Source: Ramlibacter rhizophilus
GTDB lineage: Bacteria > Pseudomonadota > Gammaproteobacteria > Burkholderiales > Burkholderiaceae_C
Direction of reading: 5' to 3'
DNA length: 64,000 bases
Assembly (NCBI RefSeq): GCF_004681965.1
Contig: NZ_SMLL01000006.1
Coordinates: forward strand, 124,001-188,000
In this document: one piece after another, positions 43,607 to 54,793 of the stretch
Layout: each line of letters opens with the position of its first letter
Numbering within the stretch: the stretch's first letter is position 1
The notes under the pieces: model-generated
What the model was told of the DNA's origin: nothing
What the model saw: only the letters and a program-made list of their open reading frames with translations
Database searches by the model: none
Translations under genes and position numbers: made by a program

Positions 43607-46149
43607 GCGCCGGCCTGCGGTGCGGAGGCGGCCGGTGCTGCCGGCGCGAGCAGCGCCACGCAGGCGCGCAGTTCGGCGGCGAAGACCAGGCCGTCGGGCA
43701 GGCGCGCCTCCGGGTGCTTGGCAAGCGCGCGCGCGACGAGCTCGGCGAGCGGCTGCGGCATTGAAGGCGCGTGCTCGCGCAGGTCGGGCGCCGGGTGGTG
43801 GGCCACCGCATACATGACCGCGGCCAGCGAGTCGCCTTCGAAGGGCAGGCGACCGGTGAGCAGCTGGTAGAGGGCCACGCCCAGGGAATAGAGGTCCGAG
43901 CTGCCGGCCACCGGCAGGCCGGCGAGCTGCTCGGGCGACATGTAGTTGGGCGTGCCCAGCAGGGTGCCGGTGCGGGTGCGGCTCGCGTCCATGACGCGGG
44001 CGATGCCGAAGTCCGTGACCTTGACCTGGTCGGACCGCGGCTCGTACATGATGTTGCCGGGCTTGACGTCCCGGTGCACCACGCCCTGCGCGTGCGCATA
44101 GGCCAGGGCCTCGGCCACGCGCGCGGCGATGGACAGCACCGTGCGCGCGGGCAGCAGCTGCTGCGGATCGCAGTGCCGCGTGAGGTCGTGGCCCTGGAGC
44201 AGCTCCATGGCGATGTAGGCCAGGTCGTGCTCTTCGCCGGCGTCGTAGATGGTCACGATGTCCGGGTGCGCGAGGCGCCCGGCCGTCTCGGCTTCGCGGA
44301 AGAAGCGTTCGCGGATCTCGTCCAGCTCGGGACCGGCGAACTCCTTGCCGAGCGCCAGGGTCTTGATGGCCACGGCGCGCCCGATGCGCGGGTCGCGCCC
44401 GAGGTACACCACGCCCATAGCGCCCTTGCCCAGCTCCTTTTCCAGCTGGTAGCGCCCGAGCATGGGCCGCTCGACTCCCTCGCCACCCAAGGCCAGCGTG
44501 GCCGCGGTCTCGCCCCCGCCCGACAGCATGACCGTGTCTGCCAAGCGCTGCGCTCGCGCGAGCCGCGATGGCAGGTCCTTATAGCTTGCATCCCAGCCGG
44601 CCATGTGGCGGTAGATGGCCTCGGCCTTGTTGTACTGGCGCTTGCGTTCGAAATCGAGGGCGAGGCTGTACAGGTTGTCCATCACTGCCTCGCCGAGGGG
44701 CACGCGGCGGAAGCGGTCGAAGGCCATGTCCAGCTGGCCCTGGCCCTGCAGGGCCAGGCCCATCATGCGGTGGGCCTCGGCGGTTTCGTCGTCGGCGCGG
44801 CGCTTGCCGGCTTCGGTCTGGAGGAAGCGGCGGGTGGTCAGGGCCAGGTGGCCGGCCAGCAGCAGCGTGGCCGGCAGCATCATGGGCACCCAGGTGGCGC
44901 TGCGCGTGAGCAGCAGCAACTCGGCCCCCAGCAGGCCCGCGAACAGGAGGCCGGTGGCCCAGGCACCCTGGCGGGCCGAGAGGCGCCCGAGCAGCGCCAG
45001 CAGGTACAGCGCCACCAGCCCCACCAGCAGCGTCGCGACCCAGCCGGCCCAGGCCGGCTGGACCATGGAGTCCGCCTGCAGCAGGCTGGAGGTGATGTGC
45101 GCCAGCATCTCCACGGGCGCGAGCGCCGGATGGCCCGGTACCGCGAAGAAGCTGCCCACGCCCGCGGCGGTGGCGCCGACCAGGACGATCTTGCCCGCAT
45201 ACCGGCTCGCGTCGATGCGGCCGGAAGCGACCTCGTGGAAGGCATCGATCGAAAACGCAGGCTTGCCCGTGCCGGCGTAGAACTGCGGCAGCACGCGCGC
45301 CTGCTCGTCGGTGGGGATGCGCAGCCCGCCCAGGCGGATGTCCTGCCCCGGGCCGAGGCGGATGTCGGCAGGCTGCAGGTTCAGTGCGCGGGCAACGGCC
45401 AGCAGGGCGATGGAAGGTACCGCGCGGCCATCGAAGTCGAGCAGCAGGGGCAGCTCGCGCACGGCGCCATCGACGTCGGTGAGGTGGTTGAGGTGGCCGA
45501 TGCCGGCCGCGGCGGCACCGATCGGCTCGATGGGGACCAGCGCATCACGCGCCGCCGGCATGTGGCCGGGCGCGGGCGGCAGGGCGCTGCGCGTCGCCCA
45601 GGCGGGCAACGGGCGGTCCGGGCGGCCGAGCGGTTCGCCCAGGGTCAGGACCGCGGGCAGGAGGACCTGGCCGGAGCGGGCCAGGCTGTCGGCCAGCACG
45701 GCATCCGGGTCCAGCGCACGCTCCGCCTGCGCGAGCAGGGCGGCGATCTCGGTCCCGGGCGCGGGCGGCAGCAGGCGCTTGAGTCGCTGCACGTAAGCCA
45801 GGCCCCGGTCCGCCTGCGGCTCGACGAAGAGCGAGGTGTGGACCACGACCTTGGCCCCGCCGGCGGCGAGCTGGTCGATGAGCCGCGCATGCACGTCGCG
45901 CGGCCAAGGCCAGCGGCCCATGGCGGCCAGGCTGGCGTCGTCGATGGCGATGATCGCGACGCGGTCGGAGGGGGTGCGGTCGCGCAGCGTGCTGGCGAAG
46001 TCGAAGAAGCGCCGCTCCAGGGTGGCGATGGCGTCGGTGCCCAGGTGCAGCGCCAGCACGGCCACCACCACCGCCGCCGCGAGCAGCGGTTCGGTGCGCC
46101 AGACGGCGCCAAGTCGCTTGGAAGTTAGCCTGCCCACCCGAAGTCCCAT
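43603..46149 (-). CDS. CHASE2 sensor Ser/Thr protein kinase (Hanks type)
   Basis: The 848-residue membrane kinase reverses the usual PknB layout: the sensor is N-terminal. One helix (about 20-37), an extracytoplasmic CHASE2 domain (to about 340, with IDDASLAAMGRWPWPRD), two to three helices at about 355-440, a TPR-like stretch (about 470-530), then the kinase domain (about 560-830). The kinase motifs are intact: LGKGAMGVVYLG, VAIKTL, HRDVKPGNIMY, TDFGIARV and MSPEQL. An Ala/Pro tail ends it. It is the first gene of the six-gene signalling operon. The CHASE2 domain matches that of the adenylate cyclase two genes further on, so both may read the same signal. Confidence 0.93.
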   Translation of the reverse strand: MGLRVGRLTSKRLGAVWRTEPLLAAAVVVAVLALHLGTDAIATLERRFFDFASTLRDRTPSDRVAIIAIDDASLAAMGRWPWPRDVHARLIDQLAAGGAKVVVHTSLFVEPQADRGLAYVQRLKRLLPPAPGTEIAALLAQAERALDPDAVLADSLARSGQVLLPAVLTLGEPLGRPDRPLPAWATRSALPPAPGHMPAARDALVPIEPIGAAAAGIGHLNHLTDVDGAVRELPLLLDFDGRAVPSIALLAVARALNLQPADIRLGPGQDIRLGGLRIPTDEQARVLPQFYAGTGKPAFSIDAFHEVASGRIDASRYAGKIVLVGATAAGVGSFFAVPGHPALAPVEMLAHITSSLLQADSMVQPAWAGWVATLLVGLVALYLLALLGRLSARQGAWATGLLFAGLLGAELLLLTRSATWVPMMLPATLLLAGHLALTTRRFLQTEAGKRRADDETAEAHRMMGLALQGQGQLDMAFDRFRRVPLGEAVMDNLYSLALDFERKRQYNKAEAIYRHMAGWDASYKDLPSRLARAQRLADTVMLSGGGETAATLALGGEGVERPMLGRYQLEKELGKGAMGVVYLGRDPRIGRAVAIKTLALGKEFAGPELDEIRERFFREAETAGRLAHPDIVTIYDAGEEHDLAYIAMELLQGHDLTRHCDPQQLLPARTVLSIAARVAEALAYAHAQGVVHRDVKPGNIMYEPRSDQVKVTDFGIARVMDASRTRTGTLLGTPNYMSPEQLAGLPVAGSSDLYSLGVALYQLLTGRLPFEGDSLAAVMYAVAHHPAPDLREHAPSMPQPLAELVARALAKHPEARLPDGLVFAAELRACVALLAPAAPAASAPQAGA

Positions 46150-46217
46150 TCGCCGATCGCAGGCGGGCGGCCCCGCCGCCCTGCGCCTGCGCCGGAACCG
46201 GAGCCCACGTTAGCAGA

Positions 46218-46261
46218 GCTTACAGACGCTTACAAGGACGCCGGGCGCCCGGCCGTTGTAA
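46218..46261. promoter_or_regulatory. Possible control site upstream of the kinase operon
   Basis: Two GCTTACA repeats lie ten bases apart (46218-46224 and 46228-46234), the second being the left half of an inverted repeat TTACAA / TTGTAA (46230-46235, 46256-46261) around a GC palindrome. This lies about 70-110 bases upstream of the kinase start. It could be an activator site or part of the terC 3' end; the sequence does not decide. Confidence 0.3.
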
Positions 46262-46349
46262 CAGGCCCCGGGTGCGGTGGGCAGCCAACAGGCGCGATGA
46301 GTCGCCTCGGTCGGCGGCCGCGAAGGCGTGCCACCGACCGGTCCGTTCC

Positions 46350-47057
46350 TCAGGCCGCCGCCGAGCCGCGGTTGGCCCGCACCTTCGACACGATCTTGCC
46401 GAGGGCCAGGACGAGCAGCGCGCCTGCCGCGGCTGTCGCGTACTCCCAGGTCTTGTCGGCGGGCAGGTAGGGCTTGGCGGCCGGGTCGGTGTAGGCCATC
46501 TGGCCCGCGATCCAGCCCAGCAGCATGCCGCCCAGGGTGATGATGATGGGGAAGCGGTCCATCAGCTTCAGCACGATCTGGCTGCCGGCCACGATGATGG
46601 GGATGCTCACCAGCAGGCCGAAGATCACCAGGCCCATCTGGTGGTTGCCCGCGCTTTCGGCGGCGCCCGCGATGGCCAGCACGTTGTCGACGCTCATGAC
46701 CAGGTCCGCCACGATCACGGTCTTCACCGCGCCCCAGAGCTTGTCGCTGGGGCTGATGTTGGCGTGGGAGTCCTCGTCCTGCGGCACCAGCAGCTTGACG
46801 CCGATCCAGACCAGCAGCACGGCGCCGACCAGCTTCAGGTACGGTACCGCCAGCAGGGCGAGCGCGAACGCGATGAGGATGACGCGCAGGATGATGGCAC
46901 CGGCCGTGCCGTAGATGATGCCCATCTTGCGCTGCGCGGGCGGCAGGCCCCGGCAGGCCAGCGCGATGACGACGGCGTTGTCACCACCCAGCAGGATGTC
47001 GATGAGGATGATCTGGCCGACGGCGACCCAGAAGGCGGGTGAGGCAAATGCTTCCAT
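46350..47057 (-). CDS. terC: TerC family membrane protein
   Basis: This 235-residue protein has seven predicted helices of the TerC/YjbE family. The paired acidic motifs LIDILLGGDNAVVIALA and ADLVMSVDNVLAIAGA sit in helices and are the hallmark of this group, members of which export manganese or protect during metallation of exported proteins; tellurite resistance itself is not implied. It is downstream of sucD with a terminator-like hairpin between. I looked for a yybP-ykoY manganese riboswitch in its leader and did not find one. Confidence 0.88.
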   Translation of the reverse strand: MEAFASPAFWVAVGQIILIDILLGGDNAVVIALACRGLPPAQRKMGIIYGTAGAIILRVILIAFALALLAVPYLKLVGAVLLVWIGVKLLVPQDEDSHANISPSDKLWGAVKTVIVADLVMSVDNVLAIAGAAESAGNHQMGLVIFGLLVSIPIIVAGSQIVLKLMDRFPIIITLGGMLLGWIAGQMAYTDPAAKPYLPADKTWEYATAAAGALLVLALGKIVSKVRANRGSAAA

Positions 47058-47111
47058 GATGTTGTTGTGCGCCGAGCGAAGCCGGCGGTCAGTTCAGCAA
47101 TGAAGGGACGG

Positions 47112-47147
47112 ACAAAGGGCCGATTGTCGGCGAGGACAACCGGCCCT
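47112..47147 (-). terminator. Intrinsic terminator of sucCD
   Basis: On the minus strand a 13-bp stem with one mismatch (47135-47147 with 47116-47128, loop 47129-47134) is followed by TTTGTC. It lies 34 bases after the sucD stop and before terC. Confidence 0.75.
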
Positions 47148-47180
47148 GGGTTGTGGATCACCACACCCGGCGGACAGCGA

Positions 47181-48074
<894 letters not shown>

Positions 48075-48084
48075 GGGAATTCCT

Positions 48085-49248
48085 TCAAGCCTTGACGGCG
48101 GCGACGACCTTCTGGGCCGCTTCAGCCATGGTGTCCGCGCTGATGATGGGCAGGCCCGATTCGGCCAGCATCTTCTTGCCCAGTTCCTCGTTGGTGCCCT
48201 TCATGCGCACCACCAGCGGCACGTTCAGGTTCACGGCCTTGCAGGCGGTGATGACGCCGGTGGCGATGGTGTCGCAGCGCATGATGCCGCCGAAGATGTT
48301 GACCAGGATGGCCTTCACCTTGGGGTTCTTCAGCATGATCTTGAAGGCCTCGGTCACCTTCTCCGGGGTGGCGCCGCCGCCCACGTCGAGGAAGTTGGCC
48401 GGCTCGGCGCCGAACAGCTTGATGGTGTCCATGGTGGCCATGGCCAGGCCGGCGCCATTGACCAGGCAGCCGATGTTGCCGTCCAGGCTGATGTAGGCCA
48501 GGTCGAACTTGCTGGCTTCGATCTCGGCCGGGTCCTCTTCGTCGAGATCGCGCAGGGCGACGATCTCGGGGTGGCGGAACAGCGCGTTGGAATCGAAGTT
48601 GAACTTGGCGTCCAGGGCGGTGATGGTGCCCTTGCCGTCACGATTGAGCGGATTGATCTCGACCAGCGAGGCATCCGTCTCCATGTAGCAGCGGTACAGC
48701 TTCTTGAACACGTCCACGGCCTGGGCGGTGGAGTCCGCGGGAATGGCGATGCCGTCGGCGATTTCCTTGGCCTGCGCGTCGGTCAGGCCCGCGAGCGGAT
48801 CGACGAAGACGGTGATGATCTTCTCGGGCGAAGAGTGCGCCACTTCCTCGATGTCCATGCCGCCCTCGCTGGAGGCGATGAAGGCGACCTTCTGCGTCGC
48901 GCGGTCGGTCACGACCGAGACGTAGTACTCCTTCTGGATGTCGGCCCCGTCCTCGATGTACAGGCGCCGCACCTTCTGGCCCTCCGGGCCGGTCTGGTGG
49001 GTCTTGAGCTGCATGCCCAGGATGTCGCCGGCCAGGCGCTTGACGTCCTCGATCGACTTGGCCACCTTCACGCCGCCACCCTTGCCGCGGCCGCCCGCGT
49101 GGATCTGCGCCTTGACCACCCACACCGGGCCACCGAGCTTCTGCGCGGCTTCCACCGCTTCCTGCACGGTGAATGCCGGAATGCCACGCGGCACGGGCAC
49201 GCCGAAGTTGCGCAAGATCTCCTTGCCTTGGTACTCGTGAATCTTCAT
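48085..49248 (-). CDS. sucC: Succinyl-CoA synthetase beta subunit
   Basis: The 387-residue beta subunit supplies the ATP-grasp nucleotide site: [22 protein letters not shown] at the start, [13 protein letters not shown], and [12 protein letters not shown] near the C-terminus. ATG 49248 matches the family start exactly. It is the first gene of the sucCD operon and divergent from argC, separated by 153 bp that must hold both promoters. A possible TATCAT -10 element for argC is at about 49336-49341. Confidence 0.97.
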   Translation of the reverse strand: MKIHEYQGKEILRNFGVPVPRGIPAFTVQEAVEAAQKLGGPVWVVKAQIHAGGRGKGGGVKVAKSIEDVKRLAGDILGMQLKTHQTGPEGQKVRRLYIEDGADIQKEYYVSVVTDRATQKVAFIASSEGGMDIEEVAHSSPEKIITVFVDPLAGLTDAQAKEIADGIAIPADSTAQAVDVFKKLYRCYMETDASLVEINPLNRDGKGTITALDAKFNFDSNALFRHPEIVALRDLDEEDPAEIEASKFDLAYISLDGNIGCLVNGAGLAMATMDTIKLFGAEPANFLDVGGGATPEKVTEAFKIMLKNPKVKAILVNIFGGIMRCDTIATGVITACKAVNLNVPLVVRMKGTNEELGKKMLAESGLPIISADTMAEAAQKVVAAVKA

Positions 49249-49401
49249 GAGGGTGTCTCTCGGGAAACTGGGGGGAGTCCCGGCGCGAAGATGGCAGGCC
49301 GGGGTGCGGGTGCCGAAGCAGCAACCGGCGACTGTATCATGGTGCGCTGCGACAAACTGCCGCTCATCCGTGGGGAAGCGGCCCTGCCACGGGAGCTTTC
49401 C

Positions 49402-50322
49402 ATGCCTAAAGTTTTCATCGACGGCGAAGCCGGCACCACCGGTCTGCAGATCCGCGAGCGACTCGACAAAATGGCCGAGGTCGAGCTGGTCAGCATCGCC
49501 CCCGAGCGCCGCAAGGACCCGGCGGCCAAGCGCGATCTGATGGCCGGCGTGGACCTGGTCATCCTCTGCCTTCACGACGACGCGGCGCGCGAATCTTCCG
49601 CCATGGTCGATGCCATCGAGCGTGAACAGGGCCGCGGCCCCCGGATCATCGATGCGTCCACCGCGCACCGCACGGCCGAAGGCTGGGTCTATGGCTTCCC
49701 CGAGCTCGCGCCCGGGCAGCGCGAGGCGGTGGCCCAGGCCCGGCGGGTGAGCAACCCCGGCTGCTACGCCACCGGCGCGATCGCGCTGGTGCGCCCGCTG
49801 GTGGACGCTGGCCTGCTGCCCGCCGACTGGCCGCTCGCCCTGCCTTCCGTCAGCGGCTACTCGGGCGGCGGCCGCACCATGATCGAGGACTACGAGCAGG
49901 GACGCGCACCGGCCTTCGAGCTCTACGCCCTGGGCCTGAAGCACAAGCACCTGCCCGAGATCATGAAGTACACGGGCCTGACGCGCCGGCCCATCTTCAC
50001 GCCCTCGGTCGGCAACTTCCGCCAGGGCATGCTGGTGCAACTGCCGCTGCACCTGGACCTGCTGCCCGGCAAGCCCGCGCCGCAGGACCTGCACGAAGCC
50101 TTGGCACGGCACTACGCCGGCAGCGAGTGGGTCAGCGTGGAGCCGCCCACCGAGAGCGGCAAGCTCGATGCGCTGGCCCTGAACGACAGCAACCGGATGG
50201 AGCTGCGCGTCTTCCACAACATGGACCACCACCACGCGGTGCTGGTCGCCCGGCTGGACAACCTGGGCAAGGGCGCGAGCGGGGCGGCGGTGCAGAACCT
50301 GCGGCTGATGCTGGGCGTCTGA
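49402..50322 (+). CDS. argC: N-acetyl-gamma-glutamyl-phosphate reductase (type 2)
   Basis: This 306-residue NADPH-dependent enzyme of arginine synthesis has the short AGPR type 2 form: [17 protein letters not shown] as the nucleotide-binding start, and [13 protein letters not shown] with the catalytic Cys. The GGGAG SD lies 6-7 bases before ATG 49402. It stands alone, away from other arg genes, and ends at a REP-like pair facing recX. Confidence 0.95.
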   Translation: MPKVFIDGEAGTTGLQIRERLDKMAEVELVSIAPERRKDPAAKRDLMAGVDLVILCLHDDAARESSAMVDAIEREQGRGPRIIDASTAHRTAEGWVYGFPELAPGQREAVAQARRVSNPGCYATGAIALVRPLVDAGLLPADWPLALPSVSGYSGGGRTMIEDYEQGRAPAFELYALGLKHKHLPEIMKYTGLTRRPIFTPSVGNFRQGMLVQLPLHLDLLPGKPAPQDLHEALARHYAGSEWVSVEPPTESGKLDALALNDSNRMELRVFHNMDHHHAVLVARLDNLGKGASGAAVQNLRLMLGV

Positions 50323-50331
50323 ACCGGGGGA

Positions 50332-50409
50332 GCCCCCATCCCAGCCTTCCCCCAGAGGGAGAAGGTGCAAGACCCCCCTCCCCCGCTGGGGGAGGGTCGG
50401 GGTGGGGGC
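50332..50409. repeat. REP-like palindrome pair, copy B
   Basis: Two G/C hairpin units related to copies A and C lie between the convergent ends of argC and recX. Here the units point outward: GCCCCCATCCC-type tail first (50332-50365, stem with one mismatch), then the hairpin with GGTGGGGGC tail (to 50409). Confidence 0.78.
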
Positions 50410-50445
50410 CCCGCGCGCCAGCCAAGCCACTGACACGGCAGCGCC

Positions 50446-50898
50446 CTACTCCTCCAAGACCTCGCCGCCCAGCACCTTCCGGATCACCTCGCCGCCGAAC
50501 CCGCGCGCGGCCAGGAACCTCGCCTGCTTCATGCGCTGCGCCGCATCCTGTGGCAGCTCGCCGAAACGCCTTTGCCAGACCTCCCGCGCCCGCGCCACTT
50601 CCGTGCCGCGCAACTGCGCGATGGCCTGCGCAATGCGCTCGCCATCCAGCCCCTTGGCCTGCAGCTCCTGCCGGATGCGCAGCGCGCCCAGGCGCGGCGC
50701 GCGGCGGTGCAGCACCGACTCCACCACCCGCTCCTCGCTGATGAAGCCCTTGGCCTGCAGCTCGTCGAGGACGCGCTGCAGCTGCCCCGCTTCTTCCTCG
50801 TGCGCGGCCAGCTTGCGTTCGAGCTCCCGGCGCGAGTGCTCGCGCTGCGAGAGCAGGCGCAACGCCCGCCCCTTGAGCGAGAGGGCCGGGGCCGGCAT
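50446..50898 (-). CDS. recX: RecA regulatory protein
   Basis: This 150-residue, helical protein is of the RecX family, which binds RecA filaments and limits recombinase activity. Family features: LKGRALRLLSQREHSRRELERKL, LQAKGFISEERVVESVLHRR and the C-terminal RFLAARGFGGEVIRKVL. It follows recA by 5 bp and shares its transcript, the usual arrangement in Proteobacteria. Confidence 0.93.
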   Translation of the reverse strand: MPAPALSLKGRALRLLSQREHSRRELERKLAAHEEEAGQLQRVLDELQAKGFISEERVVESVLHRRAPRLGALRIRQELQAKGLDGERIAQAIAQLRGTEVARAREVWQRRFGELPQDAAQRMKQARFLAARGFGGEVIRKVLGGEVLEE

Positions 50899-50903
50899 GC
50901 GGC

Positions 50904-51968
<1,065 letters not shown>

Positions 51969-52027
51969 GGGTTTCTCCTTCGGGGGTCGTTGAGTCGGTG
52001 TTCGCATCCGGTGGCGGAAAGTACAGG

Positions 52028-52043
52028 CTGGATGCCTGACCAG
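52028..52043. promoter_or_regulatory. Candidate LexA (SOS) box upstream of recA
   Basis: CTGGATGCCTGACCAG has the CTG-N10-CAG dyad of the LexA box (CTGG-N8-CCAG). It lies in the 139-bp divergent region, 60-75 bases upstream of recA, where an SOS operator is expected; it might also influence the MarR-like gene. Confidence 0.55.
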
Positions 52044-52107
52044 TACTGTAGCGGCGAGTCGCGCTGCTTTCCCGTGTTTTTTGGTCAGTTTGCCTTACCA
52101 TTTGCGA

Positions 52108-52587
52108 ATGCCCGACATTCGCGACGCCGGCTGGCGTTCCACCCACCTGGGCCGCCTGCTCGGCCATGCCTCGCGCCGCTTCGACGAGCGGGTGCTGCAC
52201 CTCATGGCGCACAACGTGGACGTGCCCCTGGCGCTGTCGCACCTGGCCGCCCGGGGGCAGGTGGGTGCCGCCCACGTGCACCTGACCCGCCACCTCGCGC
52301 TGGAGGGCTCGCGCCTGACCGAGCTGGCCGCGCGCGCCGGCATGAGCAAGCAGGCCATGGGCGACCTGGTGACCCAGTGCGAGGCCTGGGGCCTAGTGGT
52401 GCGCGAGCCCGACCCGCTGGACGCACGTGCCCGCCGGGTGTGCTTCACGGCCGCCGGGCTGGCCTGGCTGCAGGCCTTCCGGGATGCGGTCGCCCAGGCG
52501 GAGGCCGAGTTCAACGCCGAAGTGGGCGAGGCCGTGGCCACGGTCATGAAGATCGGCCTGGAGGCCTGGGCCGCACCGGCGGCCTAG
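52108..52587 (+). CDS. MarR family winged-helix transcriptional regulator
   Basis: This 159-residue, helix-rich protein has a winged helix-turn-helix with LTELAARAGMSKQAMGDLVTQCEAWGLV followed by a wing with PDPLDARARRV. That is the MarR pattern. It is divergent from recA and 62 bp upstream of the response regulator gene. The ligand and targets are unknown. Confidence 0.83.
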   Translation: MPDIRDAGWRSTHLGRLLGHASRRFDERVLHLMAHNVDVPLALSHLAARGQVGAAHVHLTRHLALEGSRLTELAARAGMSKQAMGDLVTQCEAWGLVVREPDPLDARARRVCFTAAGLAWLQAFRDAVAQAEAEFNAEVGEAVATVMKIGLEAWAAPAA

Positions 52588-52649
52588 AATCGCGCCCACA
52601 GCCGCCACGTTCCTGCGCGCGTCGAGAGCGGCGAGACAGGAGACGAGCC

Positions 52650-53324
52650 ATGCGCATCCTCATTGCCGAAGATGACCAGGTGCTGGCCGACGCGCTGCTG
52701 CGCAGCCTGCGCGCCTCCGGCGCCGCCGCCGACCAGGTCTCCAGCGGGTCCGAGGCCGATGCGGCCCTCCTGACGAACAACGAGTTCGACCTCCTCATCC
52801 TCGACCTGGACCTGCCCCGCCTGCATGGCCTGGAGGTCCTGCGCCGGCTGCGCGGACGCGGCTCCTCGCTGCCCGTGCTGATCCTCACCGCCGCCGACAG
52901 CGTGGAAGAGCGCGTCAAGGGCCTGGACCTGGGCGCCGACGACTACATGGCCAAGCCCTTCTCGCTGCAGGAGCTGGAGGCGCGCGTGCGCGCACTCACG
53001 CGCCGCGGCATGGGCGGCACCAGCAGCAGCATCCGCCACGGCCCGCTGGTGTACGACCAGGCGGGGCGCGTGGCCACCATCGACGGCCGTGCGGTGGAAC
53101 TGTCCGCGCGCGAGCTGGGCCTGCTCGAAGTGCTGCTGCAGCGCGCCGGCCGGCTGGTCAGCAAGGACCAGCTCGTGGAGCGCCTGTGCGAGTGGGGCGA
53201 AGAAGTGAGCAACAACGCGATCGAGGTGTATATCCACCGCCTGCGCAAGAAGATCGAGAAGGGCCCGATCCGCATCGCCACCGTGCGCGGCCTGGGTTAC
53301 TGCCTCGAGAAGATCCCGGGCTGA
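52650..53324 (+). CDS. OmpR/TctD-family response regulator
   Basis: The 224-residue regulator has a receiver domain (MRILIAEDDQVLADAL, phosphoacceptor Asp in LLILDLDLPR, Lys in YMAKPFS) and a winged-helix effector with NAIEVYIHRLRKKIEKG and VRGLGYCLEK. The form is close to TctD/QseB/PmrA. An AGGAGACGAGCC leader gives a good SD. Its kinase partner follows 7 bp downstream. Confidence 0.93.
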   Translation: MRILIAEDDQVLADALLRSLRASGAAADQVSSGSEADAALLTNNEFDLLILDLDLPRLHGLEVLRRLRGRGSSLPVLILTAADSVEERVKGLDLGADDYMAKPFSLQELEARVRALTRRGMGGTSSSIRHGPLVYDQAGRVATIDGRAVELSARELGLLEVLLQRAGRLVSKDQLVERLCEWGEEVSNNAIEVYIHRLRKKIEKGPIRIATVRGLGYCLEKIPG

Positions 53325-53331
53325 AGAAGCC

Positions 53332-54783
53332 ATGCGCCTCTTCCAGCGTGAGCAGCGCTCCCTCTTCGGGGAGATCCTCGACTGGATGCTCACGCCCCTG
53401 CTGCTGCTGTGGCCGGTCAGCCTGGCGCTGACCTGGGTGGTGGCCCAGAGCATCGCCGCCAAGCCCTTTGATCGCGCGCTCGAACACAACGTGCACCTGC
53501 TCGCGCAGCGCGTGGCGGCGCAGGACCAGCAACCCGGCTTCGACATGCCGCGCGCGGAACGCAGCTTCCAGGCCGCCGACGACACGGACCAGGTCTTCCA
53601 CCAGGTCCGCGCGCCCAAGGGCGACACGCTGGGCGGCGAGCGCGACATGCCGGCACCGCCCGATACCGAGCCGCACCTAGTGGGCGAGGTGCGCCTGCGC
53701 GACGACGTGTTCCGTGACCTGCCCGTGCGCGTGGGCCACACCTGGGTGGCCCTGCCCGGCGGCGACCTGCTGCTGGTGCAGGTGGCCGAGACGCGCGACA
53801 AGCGCTCGGTGCTGGCCACCGAGATCATCAAGGGCGTGATGCTGCCGCAGTTCGTCATCCTGCCGCTGGCGGTGCTGCTGGTGTGGCTGGCGCTGGTGCG
53901 CGGCATCAAGCCGCTGTCGCAACTGGAAGAACGCATCCGCGCGCGCCGTCCCGACGACCTCTCGCCGCTGGACGAGAAGGCCGTGCCGCTGGAGGTGGCG
54001 CCGCTGGTGTCCTCGGTGAACGACCTGCTCACGCGCCTGAAGGAATCCATCTCGCTGCAAAAGCGCTTCCTCGCCGGCGCCGCGCACCAGCTCAAGACGC
54101 CGCTGGCCGGGCTGCGCATGCAGGCCGACCTGGCGCAGCGCGAGGACACCAACGCGCAGGCGCTCAAGCAGTCGCTCAAGCAGATCGGCCGCGCGAGCAT
54201 GCGCGCCACCCACACGGTCAACCAGCTGCTCTCGCTGGCCCGCGCCGAGGCGAGCGGCGCCACGGTGGTGGCCTTGCAGGGCTGCGATTTGGCCGAGATC
54301 ACGCAGGAAGCGGTGCTGGAGCTGCTGCCGCGCGCGCTCGACAAGCGCATCGACCTGGGCTACGACGGTCCCGAGCCGGGCGATCCTGCCGTGCGCCTGC
54401 ACGGCAACCGCACGCTGCTCAAGGAGATCGTGGTCAACCTGCTGGACAACGCCTTGAACTACACGCCCTCCAGCGCCGAGCAGCCGGGCGTGATCACGGC
54501 GCGCCTGGTACCGGACGCGTCCGCGCAGGCGCTGGTGCTGCAGGTGGAAGACACGGGGCCGGGCATTCCCGCCTCCGAACGCGAGCTGGTGTTCCAGCCC
54601 TTCTACCGCGCCCTGGGGACCAACGTGGACGGCTCGGGCCTGGGCCTGTCCATCGTGCGGGAGATCGCGCGCCAGCACGGCGCCGAGATCCGCATCGACG
54701 AGGCCCACCCCGGGGCCACGCCGCCGGGTACGCGCATCAGCGTGCGATTCACCGCGCGCGAGCCCGCGGCCGCGATCGCGTGA
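53332..54783 (+). CDS. TctE-like sensor histidine kinase
   Basis: The 483-residue kinase has two membrane helices (about 16-38 and 168-190) around a short periplasmic 2CSK_N-type sensor, a HAMP-like linker, the H-box FLAGAAHQLKTPLAGLRMQ (His at about 258), and an ATPase domain with NLLDNALNYTP, VEDTGPGIP and GSGLGLSIV. It pairs with the preceding response regulator. TctE relatives sense tricarboxylates, but no transporter gene is adjacent, so the signal is open. Confidence 0.92.
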   Translation: MRLFQREQRSLFGEILDWMLTPLLLLWPVSLALTWVVAQSIAAKPFDRALEHNVHLLAQRVAAQDQQPGFDMPRAERSFQAADDTDQVFHQVRAPKGDTLGGERDMPAPPDTEPHLVGEVRLRDDVFRDLPVRVGHTWVALPGGDLLLVQVAETRDKRSVLATEIIKGVMLPQFVILPLAVLLVWLALVRGIKPLSQLEERIRARRPDDLSPLDEKAVPLEVAPLVSSVNDLLTRLKESISLQKRFLAGAAHQLKTPLAGLRMQADLAQREDTNAQALKQSLKQIGRASMRATHTVNQLLSLARAEASGATVVALQGCDLAEITQEAVLELLPRALDKRIDLGYDGPEPGDPAVRLHGNRTLLKEIVVNLLDNALNYTPSSAEQPGVITARLVPDASAQALVLQVEDTGPGIPASERELVFQPFYRALGTNVDGSGLGLSIVREIARQHGAEIRIDEAHPGATPPGTRISVRFTAREPAAAIA

Positions 54784-54793
54784 CCGGCTGGCC

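Noticed and set aside
39139..46128. Long plus-strand open frames opposite the signalling operon
   Set aside because: They mirror the kinase, cyclase and phosphodiesterase genes, which have intact catalytic motifs; the mirrored proteins have none.
47058..47115. yybP-ykoY manganese riboswitch ahead of terC
   Set aside because: The leader is only about 60 bases after the sucCD terminator and lacks the conserved riboswitch core that I could recognise.
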